Of a stretch of DNA of 64,000 nucleotides, positions 37,184-49,452 are shown piece by piece. The notes below the pieces were generated by a model. That model saw only the letters and a list, made by a program, of their open reading frames with translations. It was not told where the DNA came from and searched no databases. Position 1 is the first letter of the stretch. Every line of letters starts with the position of its first letter. Both the position numbers and the translations under genes were made by a program. The DNA lies in assembly GCA_002749535.1 (NCBI GenBank), contig MZZL01000388.1, forward strand, positions 62,001-126,000, given 5' to 3'. The DNA is from Apophysomyces variabilis. Lineage: Eukaryota; Mucoromycota; Mucoromycetes; Mucorales; Mucoraceae.

Positions 37184-38551
37184 ATGTCACAAGTTAAAAC
37201 AACAACAGAGTCTCAGGATTCAAAATTAGAAGAACGTTTCAACAATCGGGTATTGACCCGACGAGTAAGCCGATCCACACAATCAGGATCACCTGTCATG
37301 ACCATCAGAGAACAACTGTCACAAGAAAATGCAGAAGAACCTGGCTCTTCTTCTTCGTCAGAACCTAGCGGACAGGTGACTACGCGTTCGCAATCTATTG
37401 AAAGTAGCGAAACAACAGAACCAAAGAAAAGACGGCGGAAAAGAGTCCCTGGTCCTACAAGGAAGAAAACTAAGCCAAGAGGATCTGAAGATACAGAAAG
37501 AGAAACACGGAAAACGACACAACGCATGTCAAAAGAAGCAAGGGAGGCAAAAAAAGCCGAACGTGAAGTCATTGTTAAAGAAAGGTAGAAACAAAGATCT
37601 ACATCGTATACTCTATAATCTCAATTCATTGGCTTGTCTAACCTCGTCTTTCTTCCTTTCAACGTTTTTGCTAGACTTGCCGAATTGGACGAGTTGGAGA
37701 AGGCTGTCAAAGATGGGTCGCATCCAGAATATCATAAGCTGACCCAGGGTATCGAGGAAAAGCGAAGTAGACGGGAGAAAACATTAACCACCAGGATGAG
37801 GTTGGTCGAAAATAACATTAAGAACGCAGTGGAGGCGCAGAAAAAGGCTGCGTATGACCAGTTTCATGTACGTCTGTTGATTTTCAGCATGGCTTTTTGT
37901 TCATCGTTGTTTCTCAGTGGGACAGATTAGCACTCCGACGATCAATGATGCAGCAAGTGCAGCAGAAGATTAATCTATTGGAGCAAGAATATTACGCGCA
38001 ACATACCCGAAGTAAGAATCTCGTCCAATCTATCTGTATCTCTATCTCTCGACTTTATTGGGAAATTGTCTCTCCTCAACATCTCCCCCACTTACAGGTT
38101 CACTTGCCAGTAATAATTTAGCCGATTGGACGCCGCCGGACAGACCAGGAATGATCAATATCCTTTCCATAACTGCCTGAAATGATCGACACTGTTTTTG
38201 TTTATACTTGACACGATAAATTCCTTAACCCTCTTTTTTCTTCGCGATTACGTTCCCTAACATTAGGGTTAGCAGAACAAGAGGTCGAAGACGATCTTAA
38301 TAGAGTACGCCAAGATATCCTCGGAAGTCCGTCTTTGTCACGTTCAAGCCACGCCACTGTGCCATCACGCCATCATGACCCTCAGGTACTGTGCACGAAG
38401 AGATGGCTTGCCTTGTCCTACCGATGCTCTATCTTGCTGACCGCGCAATCCAATTAGTAACCAAGCTCCGCTTGACATTTTCACACCACAACACCATATA
38501 GCCTTGAACGTTAAAGCATAACAACAAACGCAGATACAGTGCAAAAATTGA
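37184..38551 (+). CDS. Sds3-like subunit of a Sin3-type histone deacetylase complex
   Basis: Probable scaffold of the Sin3/Rpd3 deacetylase complex. Exons 37184-37584, 37675-37867, 37918-38011, 38098-38157 and 38252-38385 join in frame, followed by a short 3' exon that is uncertain. Residues 1-130 are Ser/Thr-rich and very basic, with KKRRRKR (nuclear localisation). A coiled coil follows with YHKLTQGIEEKRSRREKTL and WDRLALRRSMMQQVQQKINLL, the pattern of the Sds3 domain. Next comes ADWTPPDRPGMI and, beyond an unusual intron, LGLAEQEVEDDL. That intron (38158-38251) has U12-type signals and AT-AC ends. The C-terminus may end near 38551, or continue in another frame into a CAG/CAA (Gln) run ending near 38636. 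Confidence 0.72.
38158..38251 (+). other. candidate U12-type AT-AC intron
   Basis: The 5' end reads ATATCCTTT, a perfect minor-spliceosome donor. TTCCTTAAC at 38221-38229 is a perfect U12 branch site, and the intron would end in AC at 38250-38251, 23 nt after the branch adenine. Removing it joins codons in phase 1 to read GMISSLTLGLAEQE. No GT donor exists at the required place. An alternative AG at 38265-38266 also keeps the frame but lies far from the branch site. Confidence 0.7.
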
Positions 38552-41095
38552 CGACGTCCTATTCCTCAACCCATTCAAACAATCATCAGCAGCAGCAACA
38601 ACAACAACAGCAACAACAACAAGAAGAAAGAAGATGACGAAAACAAACAATCTTGCTTATTTTTGGATTCCATAGCTACGAGAAAAAAAAAAAGAAAGGC
38701 CAATGCGTCTTTCATTATCTTACAATTCGTTTACCATATCAGCATGACGCTCGATTGACGAGAAGCCTATACATACACACCAAAACAGAAAGAAAATGAG
38801 GGAGCATTCCGCGCTCTTTTTTTTTTGTCTTCCCCCTATTTTGTTTTCTCCCCTCTATGTACCATTTCCCTTCCAATTTTAATGTCCCATAGCTATTGCT
38901 TTTTTTGTATTGCCATGACACAAGAGATATACATCATCATTACTGCATGCTGATGCTAGAAGAAAGCGCGACTTGGCTGGCAGCAAAGTCCTGAAATTTT
39001 TGGCACACAGCTTTCTTGTCCTCTACTGACCTAAACACCAGGTACCCCTTTTGGTTTTACTTTTTTTTCCTCTCTCCTCAGTAACCACGCTGGCCAGTTC
39101 ATAGATTGACTTAAGAGCTCTGCGATAAAACACAAAATATATACGGCGACTTCTTTTGGTTTTTATTTTTAACATTGCAAGTCGGACACAAAATTAGCGG
39201 AGTGAAAAGCTTGTTCATTCTGTGTTACCTTCCGCATTGGCTTCAACTCAAAGCCTTATACAGTATGTGAAAAAGCAAGCTGCGGAATAAATTTCGAGCT
39301 AATGGGCTGCAAGTGGATAATCATGGAAATGAGAATCTTCGCATGAGAGAGAGAACCGGGAAACATACGTATACTTCTTACGCAATTCAAGGCCGCAGAC
39401 TTTAAACGTAAGATCGAGAAATATCCTGAGTACTGCTGCTGCAGCGAAGACTTGAATATCCAATTTTATACCGCGCAGATATGGATCAGACAATGGAGCC
39501 ACTTATGCGAAAATTAAAGCATTTTCTGGAAGACGTATTTTCCCCCGAAGACCTGAAAGTAGATATACTGTTTCAAGCCCAAAACATCACTGCTGGAGAG
39601 GTCTAGGAAACAGTGAAGAAGTATGACAGAATCTCTGAAAACACCACTGACAGCTTTTGCAAAATAGTGGGCAAACAAAGGAAATGAACTTACTGAAACG
39701 CGCATCAAGCTGTTCGACAAAACGATAAACAATCTCTGGGAGCGATCGTTCGCAGATTCTGTCTATATGTCGCCTGCTGCCCCTCCATAAAACCATTCTC
39801 TGCGAGGGACAATCCAAAAGATGAGGATATCTACCTTAATCCAAATAGCGTCACTGGACCTATGAAGATCGAGGAGAAGAAGAGGAAAACGTACCAATGT
39901 GTAAAGTATTTATTGCAGAGCTGATTGGACGTATAGAATTGGATAAAAAATAGCATTTGTTTAATGACGATCCATTTCGGTTGGCTCGCCAGCAATAATG
40001 TAGATCTGAAAGCTCCTCTTCAAGACAATTCAAATCTGAAGAAGACACTGCTAGGCACATCCCTGTTTCTTATGAATTCCATTTCTAGTTATAAAACCTA
40101 TTATTGGGAAATGGACCTAAGATATCCGCATAATTTGAGGAATCCGACATGTTTTTCTTTGCATGTAAATGTCGAGACTGTCAGCAGTTTCTCATTTTTG
40201 CAAACCTGTGCCTCAATTGACGGACGTCAAACTCCGTGTCGATCCGATGTTTTAAGTCGGCGCTATCTTCACAAAGATTTCTTGGAGTTAATGTACGCAA
40301 CCGAGTTCCACCGGTGCCTGAAACTTGGTCCTTCAATGGACGCAAAATGTAATTCAATTAACAGTAGAATCGCTTTACTTGTCAACGAACGTACAGTCGA
40401 GTCTTTTACTTATACTCCTTCTCTGTTGGATGATATTCATGGACGGGTCTCTTTCTTCAGTGGTCATCGTTCCCATCTATGCATGTACCAAATACTCGTT
40501 ACACTATACGCATATAATAGCAAAAGAGATTAAAGAATCGATGACAAGATTGCTATAAAAAGTCGCAATCCGACTAACCTGCCAGTTTAGCAAGAAATCA
40601 TATTTAGGATAGAAACGGAACGAAGGATATGTTAGAGCAGAGTCATGATGATCTCGACAAACGCTGCGCACATACATTTAACTTCAAAACCTAAACAAGC
40701 GTAATTACAATATCTTCTAGGCTTCTAACAGTTGCCGTCGGTGGTTCAAATTATAGCTGGCAAAAATCCACGGACAGAATATTTGGTGTAGAATCAAATT
40801 AGGATGCCACAGAGAACTTGATACTGTTCCAATGTGTTACTCAGTCCATTGACGTCTTATTGCAAAACACATAAGTTAGGCCATCGGTTTTACCGCAGCA
40901 TACTGTATGAAGTAAAACAAACTTGTGGGCCCTCGCCAATGGTACGAAATGTGTCTGTGACTGATTTGGAAAAGGGCAAAAATATCAAAGCGGTCCTTAA
41001 ATTTGGATAGCCGCCTTGCTTCTGACTTCAGCTGTTTTCCGTTACCTGTTTCTTTTCTAAAATAACCCGTTTGATTGACTGTCATTGAATTGAAC
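38386..41095. other. intergenic region
   Basis: Begins with the uncertain 3' end of the Sds3-like gene and a CAG/CAA repeat at 38586-38622. A 189-codon frame on the plus strand (39964-40533) is the longest here. It lacks a recognisable domain and is rich in Ser, Leu and Tyr, so it is listed separately at low confidence. Nothing else is supported. Confidence 0.4.
39964..40533 (+). CDS. possible hypothetical protein, 189 aa
   Basis: An uninterrupted 189-codon frame from an ATG, long for this AT-rich sequence. I do not recognise any family, signal peptide, membrane segment or repeat. There is no obvious promoter element, and other frames here are also partly open. It could be a lineage-specific gene, an exon of a larger unseen gene, or chance. 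Confidence 0.2.
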   Translation: MTIHFGWLASNNVDLKAPLQDNSNLKKTLLGTSLFLMNSISSYKTYYWEMDLRYPHNLRNPTCFSLHVNVETVSSFSFLQTCASIDGRQTPCRSDVLSRRYLHKDFLELMYATEFHRCLKLGPSMDAKCNSINSRIALLVNERTVESFTYTPSLLDDIHGRVSFFSGHRSHLCMYQILVTLYAYNSKRD

Positions 41096-42142
41096 ATGAG
41101 TATGGGAGATCAAAGTGCACTTCTTCTCAGTAGACAGTTAAAGGGTAAATACAGAGCACACACTTTGACTTACACTTGCACGATAACGATCTTACCTTTT
41201 GCATTGACACTCAATCATTCCTTGTTTAGATCTACAACGAAATCCAGTCGAAGGCTTCTCTGCTGGCCTTGTTGACGATAATATTTATGAGGTTTGTGTC
41301 TTGTAAAGGAAAAAAAATAAAACAATGAATATCTCTCTTTGGAAACAGATTATGTTAACTTTATGGACGTCAATATTTTTAATAGTGGGAGATCTTGATT
41401 ATCGGTGCACCAGATACCTTATAGTGAGTGTGATTCATGCAAAATTTGCCTTTTCCATTTGCTGTTAAATTCATGCAATTTTTTACTTCATGATGCCAAC
41501 TAAAATAGTGAGGGCGGATTTTTCAAAGCTCGTTTATCCTTTCCACAGGTAAGTGATTCTTCTCAACAACCTTGCGTTTCTTTGAGATAGAAAAGAAAGT
41601 ATGTATGTTGGTTAACTTTTTTGGGGAATGTATGTAGTCGTATCCTCTGATGCCACCGACAATGAAGTTCACCACCGAGATGTGGCACCCCAATGGTAAA
41701 AATAGGGAGAAATGACGTGCATGACGGAGTTTCTAAATGAGTGTTTGCTTTTAGTTTATCCCGATGGCACAGTTTGTATCTCTATACTGGTAAGACAACG
41801 AAAACGAACCCAAGGAAAAGAAGGCTTATTTTTTCTTTTTTTTGCTCCTTTGAATATGAAGCATCCCCCTGGCGACGATAAATATGGTTATGAGGATGCC
41901 AGCGAACGATGGTCACCGGTACACACCGTGGAAACCATTCTTGTTTCTGTGATATCCATGTTATCAAGTCCAAATGATGAATCGCCAGCAAATATAGAGG
42001 CTGCGGTAAGGTTCTTTTATATCTCTTTACTACAAAACCTAACTCTTTTATTATCTGTTAATAGAAAGATTATCGGGAAGACTATCCCAAGTTTAAGAAG
42101 AAAGTACAGCGGTTGGCCAGACAATCTGCTGAGATGTTGTAA
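41096..42142 (+). CDS. ubiquitin-conjugating enzyme E2, UBE2G1/Ubc7 type
   Basis: E2 enzyme of the UBE2G class, which builds Lys48-linked ubiquitin chains and serves ER-associated degradation in yeast and animals. Eight exons: 41096-41144, 41230-41291, 41386-41423, 41509-41548, 41638-41695, 41755-41789, 41862-42005 and 42065-42142, giving 167 residues against about 170 in the human enzyme. Key segments are [58 protein letters not shown] and [11 protein letters not shown] with active-site Cys90. The acidic insertion [17 protein letters not shown] after the active site marks this class. There is no C-terminal membrane anchor, so recruitment to the ER would need a partner. A start two codons later (41102) is also possible. 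Confidence 0.95.
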
Positions 42143-44554
42143 ATATGATTACCTTTGTCGCTTGTAAAACGAAAAATCCATATATCGTTTAAGGACGGCA
42201 GGTTTTCCTTCTTTCCGTTAAAGATTTTGACAATTGCTTGCACTTTAATAGAGATAGATGATGTATTCTCACAGTCAAAGCAATTCTATCTTATCTATCG
42301 GATCAAGTAGGGTAGGCTTGCAGGGCCAATGCCTGTCTGCGTACAGTATAAAAGGTTTGACAGAGTTTTCAAACAATGTACCAACTAATGAGGCGGAACA
42401 TTGCATAAACGTTGATGTGGGGCATTTTAAAATCCGAGTACCTGAATTCATAACTTCCCCTTATCGAGTGATTTAGTTGAGAAGGGAATTCTGCTAGGTA
42501 CACACGAAATCGCATAGTTTGCTGTCGCGTGGGAGGCAAAATTTGCGGCACTTCGCTTGATGCCTCAGAAGCTGAAAGAGGATGGTCCATGTGTGGTACC
42601 GTTGTCCTACGCTGGAAACGCCCTTCGCTCGATCAATCGCCTAAACTCCGCGTGACCCATGTGCCTCTGGTCTTCCAGATCTAAAAATCCTTTTAAGAAT
42701 AGGAAAGGGATATGACTAAAATAAAAGGGTTTTCATAGTATCCATCTTCCAATAAATCAGGTTTCGTACTTCACCTTTCAAAGAACATTTGTCATATGAA
42801 TAAACCAGACTATACAAGTAATTACACAGAGGTTTCTGCTTTTGTTTCCCACGACTCAAACGGTAGAAAGGCTTTCTCTGATATCGTATCAAACCTTAGC
42901 TGTTGCATGACTTTATCCCAATGTATAATCAATGCCCCTGGATATGGGAAGATAAAAATTATCTAAATCCTCGATTGGAAGCATTGCAAAAGGACATTCA
43001 TACAATAATTCTTCAAGTTGACCGGTGGGTACTCGTCTAACTACGATTTTGTTGCCAATTAAACAGAAAAAGGAAAAAGGTACGCACAAAGGAACCTCCC
43101 GGATGCTTTGTTGGGCGTGGAAACGTAGCTTAACTTTAAAATTGAATCCCCGGCATGACACCGTTCGTCATAGCCAGCATGATTATTTTGCGTTGCCAAG
43201 CATTTCTATGCTCTTTGGATTAGGATACGTTTCCGATTGTGCGATTTAAAATATAAGAACACACATGAGAAGCAAAAACGGGACGGAAAAATGCCTTGAA
43301 TGAGTGATTGACCATGTTAGATTACTGGGAACATCACTACTTGTTCCACTTAGTCTAATCAAAGCAATCAAAGTGCAATGAGGATCTAATAATGGGAAAT
43401 ACCTTTTACTAAGTAACGTTAGCTGCAAGCCCAAGCAAAATGAGCTTTGATTGTTTATGTTAGAATGTTGCACTTTTTGTTTGTCTTTTGCTTTTTACGG
43501 TACATAGTTGCACTTCCGAAACCTTGTCGATCCAAAGCAAATTGCCATATTCTATCTAGGTCATTCTGAACACAACAGACATCCCGTTCCAACCAATTTT
43601 CGATTTGCCAGCAGTATTGTTCAATGGCGCCCTTTTCCTAATATGCAATAAATTAGCACTTCAATAAAGTACCAATTTATCTCATAACATCCTCTAGGAA
43701 CTAATTACTGTCCTTAGCGGGTTTAGGGTAAGGTTGAACAACGAAAAAAGAAATATTTTCCCCTATTCTTTGTTTTTCTGATAAAATAAGGACAAGATAC
43801 AGTTTCCATGTGCCATGACGAAGTCAATGTGAAAGGAACAAAAAGCATGCTGCATTGGGTTATGGCTTATCTCCACATTGCGTCATCCGCTGTATGATTT
43901 GAAAGGCTTCTTTTCAATTCTGTGTACCCTGTTACTGTCTCTAAATGGCGTGAGAATTGTTTATCCTGTCTAACCGCAGGGTCATAGCAGTACGGAGTCA
44001 TTATTTATGTTGTTTTATCTATGATTTAAGAGAAAGAAGCAAATGCAAAGTGTTAAGATTATAGTTTTTTTGTTTTTGATGAACTAACCGAACCAATAAG
44101 GGCCAATTGCACTTTTCGGATACAAGGTTGATTATTCATCAATAAAGAAGGTTGACAACATTCAAAAAGAAAAGGCGAATTTTAATTAATTTTAATAATT
44201 ACAAGAGAAAAAGGGGGAGAGCAGGATTTCTGTAAACATTCGTTCAGAGCACACGGAAGCGGAGTTGGAATGAATCCGGTTTGACGCATCTGGGAACCAA
44301 TGATGCTGCGAACCCAGGCAGGCGGAACGTAGCACAGTGTTTACTCAAACAACGTTTTTCGAGGCACACGCTTAATCAAATACCACAGGGGAGAAAGTCA
44401 AGCACTCCAAATATGGTCTGGTCCTGGCTAACCTTCTGCCTCCATTATTCGGAGACGTTTCCGTTTGTCCCGCGTCTTAAATAACACTTCAACACACGCC
44501 TTCAAACAAGGACACACAGAACTTCTCTCTCTCTCTCTCTTTCTTTCCCTTCTC
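42143..44554. other. intergenic region
   Basis: No supportable gene. Frames are short and mutually inconsistent. A CT-rich stretch at about 44522-44550 directly precedes the next start codon and is probably its initiator region. Confidence 0.4.
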
Positions 44555-44969
44555 ATGTCAAACGAGACGTCTCATGCTAAAAAGTTTTGGTCATCTCTGT
44601 CCTCATGCCGACATGTCAAACCAAGATCCAAGTCAAATACACCCTTTCCGTTCATATTTAGGTAACCTCTATTGTTTTCCTTACTTTTATACGTTTTCAT
44701 ACTAAATAAACAAGCAACGTGTCGACAATTTCCCCACTTTTGCTTGATGCGTCCTTCTCTTTAGTCATACGTCTTCATCTCCGGCCTCATCGACAGCGGA
44801 AAAACCATCCAAGAAAAAGACACTGCTGAGCAATCTCAAAAAGATGCGTTTATTTCATAGCAAGACACCTACCGACTCCTCAACAACAATAGCCGCAACG
44901 CCTAAAGAAGCACCTACAACTCCGAGCAAACGCACTCATTGTCCGAGTATGTCCTCAAATGATACTGCA

Positions 44970-45047
<78 letters not shown>

Positions 45048-46519
45048 TCAAAAAAAAAAAAAAAACACAAATTAATCCTAAAGAGTGCATCCACAAAAAA
45101 ACACCGCAACAACNNNNNNNNNNNNNNNNNNNNNNNNNNNNNNNNNNNNNNNNNNNNNNNNNNNNNNNNNNNNNNNNNNNNNNNNNNNNNNNNNNNNNNN
45201 NNNNNNNNNNNNNNNNNNNNNNNNNNNNNNNNNNNNNNNNNNNNNNNNNNNNNNNNNNNNNNNNNNNNNNNNNNNNNNNNNNNNNNNNNNNNNNNNNNNN
45301 NNNNNNNNNNNNNNNNNNNNNNNNNNNNNNNNNNNNNNNNNNNNNNNNNNNNNNNNNNNNNNNNNNNNNNNNNNNNNNNNNNNNNNNNNNNNNNNNNNNN
45401 NNNNNNNNNNNNNNNNNNNNNNNNNNNNNNNNNNNNNNNNNNNNNNNNNNNNNNNNNNNNNNNNNNNNNNNNNNNNNNNNNNNNNNNNNNNNNNNNNNNN
45501 NNNNNNNNNNNNNNNNNNNNNNNNNNNNNNNNNNNNNNNNNNNNNNNNNNNNNNNNNNNNNNNNNNNNNNNNNNNNNNNNNNNNNNNNNNNNNNNNNNNN
45601 NNNNNNNNNNNNNNNNNNNNNNNNNNNNNNNNNNNNNNNNNNNNNNNNNNNNNNNNNNNNNNNNNNNNNNNNNNNNNNNNNNNNNNNNNNNNNNNNNNNN
45701 NNNNNNNNNNNNNNNNNNNNNNNNNNNNNNNNNNNNNNNNNNNNNNNNNNNNNNNNNNNNNNNNNNNNNNNNNNNNAAAAAAAAAAAAAAAAAAAAAAAA
45801 AAAAGAAACAGAAATAAAGTCATTATCAGAAGATTGTTTCTTTCAGAAAATCTAACCACATCTTTGTCTTAGTGGCTGCTGACCAAAAGAAATCACGCAA
45901 GATGCCCCGGTTGTTACCGTGTCGTCAGCCATTAGATGGGCAATTAATGAAATTGCCATCACAACCAGAGGCCATGGCGACAACCGCAGCAGCACAGAGC
46001 ATTGATATGATGATGGAGCTGGACCTTGACCATTGGCAGGACTCACTCTTACGCGCATTGGACCGTGCTGCAGAAGTTAAGCCTTCGGCCAATGTTAGCG
46101 TATCGGCCACCACACCTTCTTCTCATTCACCGCCTTATCAGCGTCATTTAAGCAGGATTCCTCGGAGCAAACGAAGGAATGAATGGAAAGAAGAGAAAGA
46201 GGAAGATGACGATGATAAAACATTATCCAATCCTATTGTTTTTACCAAGGAAAAGACAGCAAAGCCGAGAAAAGAGTCATCTTTGCTATCAGCTCAATTG
46301 AAACGAGAGGAAGGCACGATGTCGACCAAGGCCAAATTAGAAGCGGCTGCAGCGCGTCGGAAACTGATCAAAGACAACCATATGCGGGAGCGGGCCGATG
46401 CAGCTTGGTTGGAGACGATGAGGATGAAAACCGGTCAAGGCTGGACCATCCGTGATATTCCTCAGTCAGAGGACCAAGATAAAGAAAGCAACAGTGATCG
46501 GGATGTTTTGATCTGGTGA
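44555..46519 (+). CDS. unrecognised basic, Ser/Thr-rich protein (interrupted by assembly gap)
   Basis: I do not recognise this family. Exon 1 (44555-44661) and exon 2 (44765-44970) join as AG|T in frame. Exon 2 ends at CTGCAG|GTAAAA and exon 3 (45873-46519) begins after CTTAG with matching phase, so a 319-residue product is consistent even though the intron holds the assembly gap. A further exon inside the gap cannot be excluded. The product starts MSNETSHAKKFWSSLSSC and has Lys-rich patches (KPSKKKTLLSNLKKMR). It continues with ELDLDHWQDSLLRALDRAAE, an acidic/basic coiled-coil-like region (KEEKEEDDDDK) and an Ala/Arg-rich helix near the C-terminus. There is no signal or membrane segment. It is probably cytosolic or nuclear and regulatory, but that is inference. 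Confidence 0.6.
44971..45804. other. poly(A) run and 663-base assembly gap
   Basis: A run of about 70 A, broken once or twice, begins right after a splice donor. Ns fill 45114-45776 and another A run follows to 45804. The gap lies in an intron of the flanking gene. The true length and content of the gap are unknown, and the A runs may be partly assembly artefacts. Confidence 0.95.
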
Positions 46520-47262
46520 GAAAAGATCACCAAATAAATAATGGGCCCGAAAAAGAAAAAATAACTTCAAATTGCATCTTTTTCATATATATCTCAACCT
46601 CATTCATAAATTTTATCTTCATGCTTTCTTGTAAATGCTGTCATGAGTTAGCATGATTGATTTCAATATGAAACGGTACAAGTGTAACAGAAATGCCATT
46701 GGCCCAGAGATGTCGCGTGCATGAAAAACAGTGGGCCAGCTTGAGAGTAGCTCACTATAGGATAAATCACACAATGAAGACAAGGTTTTGTCTTTGTCTA
46801 GTAATTGAACCCAATATATTATTAGAAAAAAGCTCCATCAACGAATTCACGTTAACAAGAAATGACAGTATAGAGTGAATGGAATTAGCACGGATCCTTT
46901 TGGTAGAGTATGAAGCTTGGAAAAGAAAAGAAACGGTTTGATTGGTTCACTCGTCAGAAATCTTCCTTATTTGGAAATGATCTCGCCAGTGTTGGCCGAT
47001 CCTTACCTTTTCTTTCTAGTGGCTCCCTGAATAGCAAAGTTTTCCATTATCAACCCCCCATACCCGTCACTTTTTGGCGACAGAAACAAAAAGTTAGAAT
47101 AGGGATTACGTATATATACGTTCATTACGTTTTGTTTTCTTTCCTGTTTTTTTTTCCTGTTTTTCTTATATCTCATTAGAAAAGGAGTGACACTAAGTAA
47201 TTGCGTTTGTCTTTATTTGATTGATCGGATCTTTTTTTTGTTCGTTCTGGCTGCAACTTGCT
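46520..47262. other. intergenic and promoter of proline dehydrogenase
   Basis: 3' region of the preceding gene and 5' region of the next. TATATATA occurs near 47111-47118, about 150 bp upstream of the next ATG, followed by T-rich sequence. No gene or RNA was recognised. Confidence 0.4.
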
Positions 47263-49452
47263 ATGCACCGTATTTTCCTCCCTCGTGCTCGTATTCCATC
47301 ATTTACTATTTCGACAAGAAAGATAGCAACGACTATTCCTACTACCAGTTTTTGTCATCTACCAAGAGAATCACCATTACGTCAGAAAACCCCTTTGTCT
47401 TATCAGCATGTAAGCAAGTTGATCTGTACAAGACCTTTTTCTTCTACTTCTTCCAGGCCACAGCAAAAGACTTGCAAGACAATTTCTGCTTCCATTGCCT
47501 TGACTGCCGCTGCCTCATCTTTGGCGTATCTGTATGTTCATCTTTCCTCTGGAATGCATCCGGTAGAGGCTGAGGCGCTGACAAGGTCATCATCTCCGTC
47601 CAACGTGAGATCCTCTGGACCAAGCAGCGCATTGGCTGAACTAATGAATGATGAAAGTCGCACAGCCTTCCAAACAAAGTCGACGCAGGAGCTTCTCCTG
47701 GCCCTTTGTGTGTATAAACTCTGCAGTTTCCCATGGCTTGTGGATAACGCGCCTTTATTGATCCAGTTGGCCGAACTATGCCACCTAGAGGGTGTGGCGT
47801 ACTGGGTTATCAAACACACGTTTTTCCGTCATTTCTGCGGCGGAGAGACACCGGAGGAATGTGTTGCCAGTATGGATCGCCTGGGCCGGGCAAGGATCAA
47901 CTGTATCCTCGACCTGAGCGTAGAAGCCGATATTCACCATCTGGAAGAGGACGATGACCAGGAGGATGGACAAGACAACCAGGCCAATCCATATCATCGT
48001 CGTCGCTATGGGCGTCAGGAGCAACACGCCGACCTGGTAGTAAAGATGACCAAGCAATGTCTCTATACAGCGGCTCGGGGCCAGCAAGATACATCCTCTT
48101 CAGCCTGTGCAGCCATCAAGATCACTGCCTTTGCTCCTCCCGAGCTCCTTTTGCGGATCAATATTGCGCTTTGGCAGCTTGACCAGGCATTTGAGCGCAA
48201 TCAAGTTCAGGGTCAACTGGATCAAGGGGGTCTACGACGGGTGATCGAGGAGGTTCTACCGCCAGCCGCATCTTTAGAACAACAACGCCAGCGTGAAGAC
48301 CTAATACAGCGCCATGCCTTTTTGGATCAAATTGAATTCTTCGACTTGTTCAATTTCCAGCATCCTTCACGCGATGTTTGGTGGCATACCACTGCTAATT
48401 GTCATAATGACCAAGAAGTCCTTCTTGTGCCAGAAGACTTGACTGCCTATGATCGCATGCTTCTTCGTCTGGAGGAGGTCTGTGCTTTCGCCCACCAGCA
48501 TCGCATTGGATTGATGGTGGATGCCGAACAGTCTTATTTCCAGGAAACGATCGATCATGTGGCTAAGAATCTGCAATATAAGTTCAATCGACGAGAAGAC
48601 CATGACCATGCCCCTACTGTGTACAATACCTGTACGTGTCCTTGATTTTATTTTTCGTTTACTTTTTTTATATGTATATGGGTATGTCGTTGTTAATGAA
48701 TGTTTCTCTGTTTCTATGCAACAGACCAAATGTACACCAAGAGGGCTTTGACCAAACTGGAAAGGGATGTGGAAACAGCTCGGCGAGCCAATTTCACTTT
48801 TGCCGCCAAACTTGTTCGAGGTGCTTATATGATCTCGGAACGCAAGCGAGCAGACCGCTTGGGTTATGCATCCCCAATCCACGATACGATCGAAGCAACC
48901 CATCGATCGTACAATCAAGGCGTCCGTTTCCTTCTGCATAAACTCGCTGAATACCAAGAAGTGACTGGTGAGACACTGACAGCGAGGACATCCCCCATTG
49001 TCTTTGTCGTGGCTAGCCACAACCGCGAATCAATCCTGTTGACCGTTGAAGAAATGGGACGACACAATATTTCGCCGCCCTCGGGTGTTGTTCGTTTTGG
49101 GCAACTTTTCGGCATGCAAGATCAGATTGCATACACTTTGAGTAAGCATGGTTATTCCATCTACAAGTATTTGCCCTATGGTAAGATCGACGAAGTGATT
49201 CCCTACTTGCTTCGTCGAGCGCAGGAAAATTCGGCTATTCTCGGAGGAAATGGAGGTATTGGCAGAGAACGAAGCCTGATCTGGCAAGAGCTGAAAGATC
49301 GTTGGACGGGTACGCGTCCATCGCCTCAACCATCCACATCCACAGCAGCAAATACTACGGATACGGACAATACCGCTACTACTACTCCCACTACAGCAAC
49401 GACAACATCTACTAGTGCCCCTCCTGATGTTCCCATCACCGAAACTGCTTAG
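47263..49452 (+). CDS. proline dehydrogenase, mitochondrial
   Basis: FAD enzyme that oxidises proline to pyrroline-5-carboxylate, the first step of proline catabolism at the inner mitochondrial membrane. Two exons, 47263-48631 and 48725-49452, give 698 residues. The first 60 residues are rich in Arg, Ser and Thr without acids (MHRIFLPRARIPSF...), a good presequence. A hydrophobic stretch ALTAAASSLAYLYVHLSS follows. Barrel motifs in order are GLMVDAEQSYFQ, VYNTYQMYTKRAL, FAAKLVRGAYMISER, VFVVASHN, FGQLFGMQDQI and YKYLPYG, then PYLLRRAQENS. Exon 1 has an acidic insertion (EEDDDQEDGQDN) and the C-terminus a Thr-rich tail of about 45 residues; both make it longer than the human enzyme. The ATG at 47263 is the first in frame. 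Confidence 0.95.

Noticed and set aside
41075..41275. Upstream in-frame extension of the E2 gene (MTVIELNMS...)
   Set aside because: The family begins close to QSALLL, so the internal ATG at 41096 fits better.
44844..45872. Long frame through the poly(A) run and gap
   Set aside because: Its length comes from translating A runs and Ns. The real exon stops at the splice donor at 44970/44971.
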